Shown: positions 58,924-64,000 of the stretch, piece by piece
How the letters are laid out: each line of letters opens with the position of its first letter
How positions within the stretch are numbered: position 1 is the first letter of the stretch
Assembly (NCBI RefSeq): GCF_005048265.1
Contig: NZ_SUNH01000006.1
Coordinates: 62,001-126,000 of the forward strand
Source: Paracoccus hibiscisoli
GTDB lineage: Bacteria; Pseudomonadota; Alphaproteobacteria; Rhodobacterales; Rhodobacteraceae
Direction: 5' to 3'
DNA length: 64,000 nucleotides
Notes under the pieces: generated by a model
Seen by the model: only the letters and a program-made list of their open reading frames with translations
What the model was told of the DNA's origin: nothing
Database searches by the model: none
Position numbers and translations under genes: made by a program

Positions 58924-59663
58924 CACGCATCCCCCAGATAGGCGGCGCGCACAGCAGGGTCGGCGCGGATTTCGGCCGGCATGCCGGTCGCGATGATCCG
59001 GCCATAGACCAGCACGCTGACCCGGTCGGCCAGCGCAAAGACCGCGTCCATGTCATGTTCGATCAACACCAGCGTCACCTGCCCCTTGAGGCCCGCCATG
59101 ACCTGAACCAGCCGCTCGGCCTCGGCGCCGCTGGTCCCGGCCAACGGCTCGTCCAGCAGCAGCAGGCGCGGCTGCGTGGCCAGCGCGATGGCCAGTTCCA
59201 GCGCGCGTTTCTCTCCGTGCGACAGGCTGCCCGCGCGGGTCTGCGCGCGATCCGACAGCCCGACCTGCGCCAGCGCCGCTATCGCCTGTTCGTTCAGATC
59301 GGCATCCCGCGCGACGGGGGCAAAGAAACGAAAGCTGCTGCCCGCGCGCGCCTGCACTGCCGTGGAAACATTTTCCAGAACCGAGAAGCCCGGCAGGATC
59401 GAGGTGATCTGAAAGCTGCGCGACATGCCCGCCCTGACCCGCGCGGGCATCGGCTTGCCCATCATCTGCGCCCCCGCGAACAGGACCGACCCCGCATCCG
59501 ACCCCGCCTGCCCCGACAGTTGCGCGATCAGCGTGGATTTGCCGGCCCCGTTCGGACCGATGATGGCGTGGAGTTCCCCTTCCGTGACCTCCAGGTCCAG
59601 ATCGTCGGTGACCTTCAGCGCGCCATAGGATTTGCGCAAGCCGCGCACGGACAAGAGGCTCAT
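58923..59663 (-). CDS. livG: Branched-chain-type ABC transporter ATP-binding protein (LivG)
   Basis: 246 residues. Walker A is IIGPNGAGKST, the signature LSHGEKRALELAIAL has the SHGE variant of LivG proteins, and Walker B is RLLLLDEPLAGTS. ATG 59663 overlaps the livM stop. The much longer frame to 60071 is translation of livM in the wrong frame. Confidence 0.93.
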
Positions 59664-60604
59664 TTCGCCCGCCCCCTGAACAGCCCCGTCAGCCCGTCGC
59701 GCGAGAACAGCACCACCAGGATCAGCAGCGCGCCAAAGATCAGCCGCCAATGTTCGGTGAACAGCGCCAGCCATTCCTCCAGCAGCAGGGCCAGCGTGGC
59801 CCCGGCGATGGCGCCCAGCAGGTTGCCGATGCCACCCAGCACGACCATCACCACCAGTTCCCCCGACCGGTGCCAGTTCATGTAGGCGGGCGAGACATAG
59901 CTGGCCTGATTGGCCAGGATCACCCCCGCGATGGCTGTCATCGCGCCCGAGATGACAAAGGCCGTCAGCTGGAACCGGAACGGCGTGAACCCCACCGCCT
60001 GCATGCGCAGCGGGTTTTCCCGCGCGCCGGTCAGCACGCGACCGAAGCGCGACCCGGTGATCGCCACGCACAGCAGATAGAGGCCCAGCAGCATCGCCAG
60101 CGCCGCGTAATACAGCACCCGGTCGTCGGCCAGCCAGTCCTGCCCCAGCACGGTGGACCGCGCGGCCAGCGTCACCCCGTCATCGCCGCCATAGGCCGAC
60201 AGCGACACGAAGAAGAAATAGGCCATCTGCGCGAAGGCCAGCGTGATCATGATGAAATAGATCCCCCGCGTGCGCAGGCTGATCGCCCCGGTCACCAGCG
60301 CGAATGCCGACCCCGCGACCACCGCCGCGCCCAGATGCGCGCCCAGATCGGTGATGCCCGCGCGTGACAGGATCGCCACCGCATAGGCGCCGATGCCCAG
60401 ATAGGCCGCGTGCCCAAAGCTGACCATGCCGCCATAACCCAGGATCAGGTCCAGCGCCAAGGCGGCCATGGCAAAGGCCAGGATCCGCGTCGCCACCACC
60501 ACCAGATAGGGATCGCCGGTCATCGCCGCGATCAGCGGCAGGGCCGCGAAACCGCCAAAGATCAGCCATGCCGCGACCCGGCGGCGCATCAGCCAGCGGG
60601 TCAT
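59660..60604 (-). CDS. livM: Branched-chain-type ABC transporter permease (LivM)
   Basis: 314 residues with eight or more membrane helices. Family motifs: LALDLILGYGGMVSFGHAAYLGIGAYAV and GVILANQASYVSPAYMNWHRSGELVVMVVLGGIGNLLGAIAGA. It forms the channel with LivH. The start overlaps the livH stop (ATGA). Confidence 0.92.
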   Translation of the reverse strand: MTRWLMRRRVAAWLIFGGFAALPLIAAMTGDPYLVVVATRILAFAMAALALDLILGYGGMVSFGHAAYLGIGAYAVAILSRAGITDLGAHLGAAVVAGSAFALVTGAISLRTRGIYFIMITLAFAQMAYFFFVSLSAYGGDDGVTLAARSTVLGQDWLADDRVLYYAALAMLLGLYLLCVAITGSRFGRVLTGARENPLRMQAVGFTPFRFQLTAFVISGAMTAIAGVILANQASYVSPAYMNWHRSGELVVMVVLGGIGNLLGAIAGATLALLLEEWLALFTEHWRLIFGALLILVVLFSRDGLTGLFRGRAK

Positions 60605-61518
60605 GGGCGCGCTCCGAACAGGCCCTGTGGCCTGGCGGCCAGGATCGCGGCCATCAGCACATAGACCAGCATCGGCGCCAGCACGCGCCCGGTCTGGGCG
60701 GCGGCGGAGGGCTCCATCACCGCGCGCAGGATGATCGGGCCAAAGCTGCGGCCAAGCGTGTCAACGATGCCCACCAGCAGCGCGCCCGCAAAGGCACCCT
60801 TGACCGAGCCGATGCCGCCGATGACGATCACCACGAAGGCCAGGATCAGCACACTTTCCCCCATGCCCGGATCGACCGACAGGATCGGCGCGACCATCGC
60901 CCCCGCGAACCCCGCCAGCATGGCGCCGAAGGCGAAGATCACCGTGAAGAGCCGTCCGATATCGACGCCAAGCGCGCCGACCATCGCCCGGTTGCTGGCC
61001 CCCGCCCGCAGCCGCATGCCGATGCGGGTGCGTGTGATAACCAGCCACAGCCCCACCGCCACCGCCAGTCCCGCCGCGATCACCACCAGCCGGAACACCG
61101 GATAGCGCAGCGCGCCCACCAGCGGCACCGACCCCGACAGCGCGTCGGGCGGCAGGATCGACAGCGGCGACTGACCCCAGATGATCTTGACCAGTTCCGT
61201 CACCACCATGACCAACCCGAAGGTCGCCAGCACCTGATCCAGATGCGGGCGGTCATAGAGCCTGCGAAAGATCAGCGCCTCCAGCACCAGCCCGATCGCC
61301 AGCGTCGCGGGCAGCGTCAAAAGCAACCCCAGCCCGTAACTGCCGGTCATGCCCGCGAACATCACCACCAGATAGGCGCCGACCATGTAGATCACGCCAT
61401 GCGCCAGGTTCACGAAATCCATGATCCCGAAGACCAGGGTCAGCCCGGCGGCGATCAGGAACAGAAGGACCCCCAGCTGCACCCTGTTCAGCAGCTGCAG
61501 CAGGAACAGGCTGGTCAT
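60601..61518 (-). CDS. livH: Branched-chain-type ABC transporter permease (LivH)
   Basis: 305 residues with about eight membrane helices. It shows LNRVQLGVLLFLIAAGLTLVFGIMDFVNLAHG (the usual LivH start) and ESVLILAFVVIVIGGIGSVKGAFAGALLVG. It starts 5 nt after the livK stop, consistent with one transcript. Confidence 0.92.
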   Translation of the reverse strand: MTSLFLLQLLNRVQLGVLLFLIAAGLTLVFGIMDFVNLAHGVIYMVGAYLVVMFAGMTGSYGLGLLLTLPATLAIGLVLEALIFRRLYDRPHLDQVLATFGLVMVVTELVKIIWGQSPLSILPPDALSGSVPLVGALRYPVFRLVVIAAGLAVAVGLWLVITRTRIGMRLRAGASNRAMVGALGVDIGRLFTVIFAFGAMLAGFAGAMVAPILSVDPGMGESVLILAFVVIVIGGIGSVKGAFAGALLVGIVDTLGRSFGPIILRAVMEPSAAAQTGRVLAPMLVYVLMAAILAARPQGLFGARP

Positions 61519-61522
61519 CGGC

Positions 61523-62686
61523 TCAGTTCATCTGGCAGTTGGCGGCGTAATTGTCCTGATAATCGTCAAAGATCTTCTCGACGATCGAGGTGGCGAACTT
61601 GCCGTCCTCGCGCTGCACGACCGTGGTCAGGTAGAAGTCCTGGATCGGGAAATGGTTGGGCCCAAAGCTGAAATCGCCGCGGACCGAGGTGAAGGGCGCC
61701 TCCGCCAGCGCCGCGATCATCGCGTCGCGGTCCGTGCCGCCCGCTTGGCGCAGCGCGCCGTCGATCAGGCGGGCCGCGTCATAGCCCTGCATCGCATAGA
61801 CGCCCGGCACATGGCCGTATTTCGCCTCATAGGCCGCGACGAAGGCGGCGTTTTCGGGCGTGTCCAGATCGGGCGCCCAGTTCGATCCGGCAAAGAAGCC
61901 CAAGGCCGCCTCGGCCTGCGCGGGCAGGGTCGCCTCGTCCACGGTGAAGGCCGACAGGAAGGGAATGCCCTCCAGCCCGGCCTGACGATACTGGCGCACC
62001 AGGTTCACGCCCATGCCGCCCGGCATGAAGGCGAAGACCGCATCGGGTTGCATCGCGGCGATCTGGGCCAGTTCGGCGGAATAGTCCAGCTGGCCCATCT
62101 GGGTGAAGATCTCTCCGGCGACGCCGCCAGTATAGCTTTTCTTGAACCCCGCCAGCGCGTCCTGCCCGGCCTGATAGTTCGGCGCCAGCAGGAAGACGTT
62201 CTGGAACCCCTGCGCCTGCGCATGGGCGCCCATCACCTCGTGCATCTGGTCGTTCTGATAGGAGGTCGCGAAAAAGGCCGGGTTGCAATCGGCCCCGGCC
62301 AGGTTCGACGGCCCCGCGTTGGGGCTGATCAGGATGCCGCCGCCCTGGGTCACCGGCTGGACGATGGCGCCCGCGATGTTGGAAAAGATCGGGCCGACCA
62401 CGATATCGGCGCCGTTGCGCTCGACCAGTTCGCGGGCTTTGTTGGCGGCGACGTCGGGTTTCTGTTCGTCATCGACGACGATGATGCGGGTCGCCATGCC
62501 GCCCATCTCGCCGATCTCCTCGGCGGCCAGCAGGAAGCCGTCGCGCGCCATCTCGCCCAGCACCGCGCCGGGGCCGGACAGGGTCAGCAGCACGCCTACG
62601 GTCAGCGTGTCGTCCTGCGCCATGGCCGGGGCGGCCAGGGCGGTCGTTGCGGCAAGCGCCGCGATCAGCGAACGGGTCTGTGTCAT
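61523..62686 (-). CDS. livK: Branched-chain-type ABC transporter substrate-binding protein (LivK-like)
   Basis: 387 residues. Signal peptide MTQTRSLIAALAATTALAAPAMAQ, then a Peripla_BP_6 domain: LTVGVLLTLSGPGAVLGEMARDGFLLAAEEIG, GADIVVGPIFSNIAGAIVQPVTQGG and GYDAARLIDGALRQAGGTDR. One disulfide is possible (Cys in GADCNPAFF and the end NCQMN). The ligand is uncertain: amino acids, amides or aromatic acids all use this family. It is first in the operon. Confidence 0.9.
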   Translation of the reverse strand: MTQTRSLIAALAATTALAAPAMAQDDTLTVGVLLTLSGPGAVLGEMARDGFLLAAEEIGEMGGMATRIIVVDDEQKPDVAANKARELVERNGADIVVGPIFSNIAGAIVQPVTQGGGILISPNAGPSNLAGADCNPAFFATSYQNDQMHEVMGAHAQAQGFQNVFLLAPNYQAGQDALAGFKKSYTGGVAGEIFTQMGQLDYSAELAQIAAMQPDAVFAFMPGGMGVNLVRQYRQAGLEGIPFLSAFTVDEATLPAQAEAALGFFAGSNWAPDLDTPENAAFVAAYEAKYGHVPGVYAMQGYDAARLIDGALRQAGGTDRDAMIAALAEAPFTSVRGDFSFGPNHFPIQDFYLTTVVQREDGKFATSIVEKIFDDYQDNYAANCQMN

Positions 62687-62798
62687 GATGCGGTCTTTCC
62701 CTGTTGGTCGCGGCCCGGTTCCGGTGCCTTGACACCAGAACGCAACAGGCGGGCGCGACCTGTCAAGAAATTATTTCAGGCTTAAAACATTCCGCATC

Positions 62799-62840
62799 AA
62801 AAAAGGGCCGCGCAGCACGCGATCCTCTGCCATCCGGCCC
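62799..62840 (-). terminator. Intrinsic terminator after the MipA-like gene
   Basis: Read on the minus strand: GGGCCG, a 24-nt loop that can fold further, CGGCCC, then TTTTTT. It lies 3 nt after the stop of the OmpV/MipA gene. Confidence 0.55.
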
Positions 62841-62842
62841 GA

Positions 62843-63583
62843 TCAGAAGCCGAACGAGAACCGGCGCGTCACGCCGAGGCGCAGCGAGGGCTGGTATTCG
62901 TCCTGCACCACCGGCGAATCGGCGGCATCGCCGATCAGCTTGCCATAGCGCACCTCGCCCAGCAGGGCGGTCGTGTCGCTGAGGGCATAGCGCGCCTCGA
63001 AGGTCAGGGCCGCCTCATTGGCACCGCCGCCGGGCGCGGTGGCGGGCAGGCCGCTGGCGGCACTTTCGGCGGCCGTCACGCCGAAGTACGTATCGTTGTA
63101 ATCAGCATTGCCATAGCCGACCTCGACCCCGGACCACAGGGTGACGCGGTCGCTGAGTTCGGAGCGATACTTGGCGCCCAGCTCTCCGGTGACGCCTTCA
63201 TGGCCGCCGAAACCGCGGCGCAGGCTGCCATAGGCGCGCACGGGACCGGCCCCGTAATTCACCCGCAGGCCCAGCTCATAGGCGCGGTCGATATCGTCCA
63301 GCCCGGTCAGCGCCGCGTCATCGGCGCTGTCGCGCGAGCCGACGGTGCCAAAGGACGGCGCGATCGAGAACCCCTGCGCGGGGGCCTGACCGACCGGGCC
63401 AAAGCCCGCATTGCGCCAGATGATCCAGGGAGAGACCTCGGCCTCCTCCGCACCGGGATAGGTGGGGCCAAGCGATGCCCCCAGACCCAGATCGACCGAG
63501 AACGCCCGCCCCCCGCTGAGACCGAAATCCTGGGCGGACAAGGGTGTGGCAAACAGCAGGGCAAGGGCCAAGGCATATTTCAT
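62843..63583 (-). CDS. MipA/OmpV family outer-membrane protein
   Basis: 246 residues. Signal peptide MKYALALALLFATPLSAQ, then alternating beta strands of a small barrel: FSVDLGLGASLGPTYPGAEEAEVSPWIIWRNAGFG, YELGLRVNYGAGPVRAYGSLRRGFGGHEGVTGELGAKYRSELSDRVTLWSGVEVGYGNADYNDTYFGVT, and a terminal Phe (RRFSFGF). GPxYPG and NADYNDTYFGV are MipA-family marks. It probably sits in the outer membrane, either as a murein-hydrolase scaffold or as a barrel of unknown cargo. Confidence 0.9.
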   Translation of the reverse strand: MKYALALALLFATPLSAQDFGLSGGRAFSVDLGLGASLGPTYPGAEEAEVSPWIIWRNAGFGPVGQAPAQGFSIAPSFGTVGSRDSADDAALTGLDDIDRAYELGLRVNYGAGPVRAYGSLRRGFGGHEGVTGELGAKYRSELSDRVTLWSGVEVGYGNADYNDTYFGVTAAESAASGLPATAPGGGANEAALTFEARYALSDTTALLGEVRYGKLIGDAADSPVVQDEYQPSLRLGVTRRFSFGF

Positions 63584-63710
63584 CGGGCGAATCCGGCAAG
63601 AGGGCGTTGCGGCACTGTAAAGGCAGCGGCCCGCCCACGACAACCTGCGGCAGAGATGCCGCCGCAGGACCGGGCATTTTCGCCACAGCGCGGGCCTTGG
63701 CCTTGTCGGC

Positions 63711-64000
63711 TCAGCCCTTCTCGGCAGCGTCCAGCTTTTCCAGCGCGGCCATCCACAGCTCTTCGGCGAAGGCCAGGGCGCGCACGGCCTCGGCCCGCTT
63801 CTTGCCCCATTTCTCGGCCTCGTAGGGGTCGTTGTAGAGGCCCGGATCGGCCAGCTTGACGTCCAGCTTGCCCATCATCTCGGTCAACTTCTGGACCCGC
63901 TCCTCGGATTTGCGCACATCGGCACGCAGCGCCAGCACGGCATCGCGCGACGGTTTCTTGGGCGCCGCGGGCTTGGGCTCTGGCGTGGTCGCCCCGGCCT
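63711..64000 (-). CDS. C-terminal end of an ABC-F family ATPase (partial)
   Basis: The frame is open at the window edge. The visible 95 residues are a Pro/Lys-rich linker (TPEPKPAAPKKPSRDA) and the coiled-coil C-terminal domain RADVRKSEERVQKLTEMMGKLDVKLADPGLYNDPYEAEKWGKKRAEAVRALAFAEELWMAALEKLDAAEKG. The KLDVKLADPGLY pattern is typical of Uup/EttA-like ABC-F ends in alphaproteobacteria. ATPase motifs lie outside the window. Confidence 0.75.
   Translation of the reverse strand, partial: AGATTPEPKPAAPKKPSRDAVLALRADVRKSEERVQKLTEMMGKLDVKLADPGLYNDPYEAEKWGKKRAEAVRALAFAEELWMAALEKLDAAEKG

Overview
The window looks like chromosomal DNA of a high-GC alphaproteobacterium of the Rhodobacterales, most likely Paracoccus or a close relative. 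The evidence is the codon and base composition, an erythritol-type polyol operon beside a riboswitch-controlled ribH, an RTX serralysin, and proteins ending in VPLPA-CTERM-like sorting signals. The genus call is an inference from gene content; no search was run.

Left chromosomal flank (1-8567). A polyol (probably erythritol) catabolic operon runs rightward: the end of a sugar-binding protein, a DeoR-type regulator, an FGGY kinase (EryA-like) and an FAD-dependent dehydrogenase (EryB-like). It converges on a RibH2-type lumazine synthase behind a clear FMN riboswitch. Then come tgt, a SufT/MIP18-type gene, a HesB/IscA carrier, tpiA and tRNA-Arg(CCG).

Prophage (8551-53665, about 45 kb). A complete-looking siphovirus-type prophage is integrated in the 3' end of tRNA-Arg(CCG). 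A 17-nt direct repeat marks both ends, and a tyrosine recombinase lies beside the left end. The leftward operon (16170 to 8607) holds about a dozen small, overlapping unknown genes, a DUF2303 protein, an orphan C5 DNA methyltransferase with a repeat-built target domain, an excisionase-like gene and the integrase. The switch region (16.2-17.8 kb) has a CI-type repressor, a divergent Cro-like gene and four copies of one palindromic operator in two clusters. A gene of unknown function sits in the rex position downstream of the repressor. The rightward early operon (17761-21100) contains DNA-binding and replication-type genes around a repeat-rich, origin-like segment. Head genes (21.9-30.1 kb) include GpA-type terminase, lambda-type portal and a fused ClpP-protease/capsid gene. 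Tail genes (30.1-46.1 kb) include a gpG/gpGT pair with an A AAA AAG slippery site, tape measure, tip protein J and a chimeric tail spike. Lysis genes follow (46.8-49.5 kb), and the right end carries accessory cargo.

The most interesting cargo is at 51.2-53.4 kb: a two-TM coiled-coil protein, an ImmA/IrrE-type metalloprotease and a Beta-protein-family protein, in a row next to attR and of lower GC. This is a good candidate for an immunity or defence module. Other cargo includes two proteins with VPLPA-CTERM-like tails and the rex-position gene.

Right chromosomal flank (53666-64000), all on the minus strand. It holds a ceramidase-family membrane protein with a YeeE/YedE transporter, an RTX serralysin with a small partner gene, a complete branched-chain-type ABC transporter (livKHMGF order), a MipA/OmpV outer-membrane protein and the C-terminus of an ABC-F ATPase.
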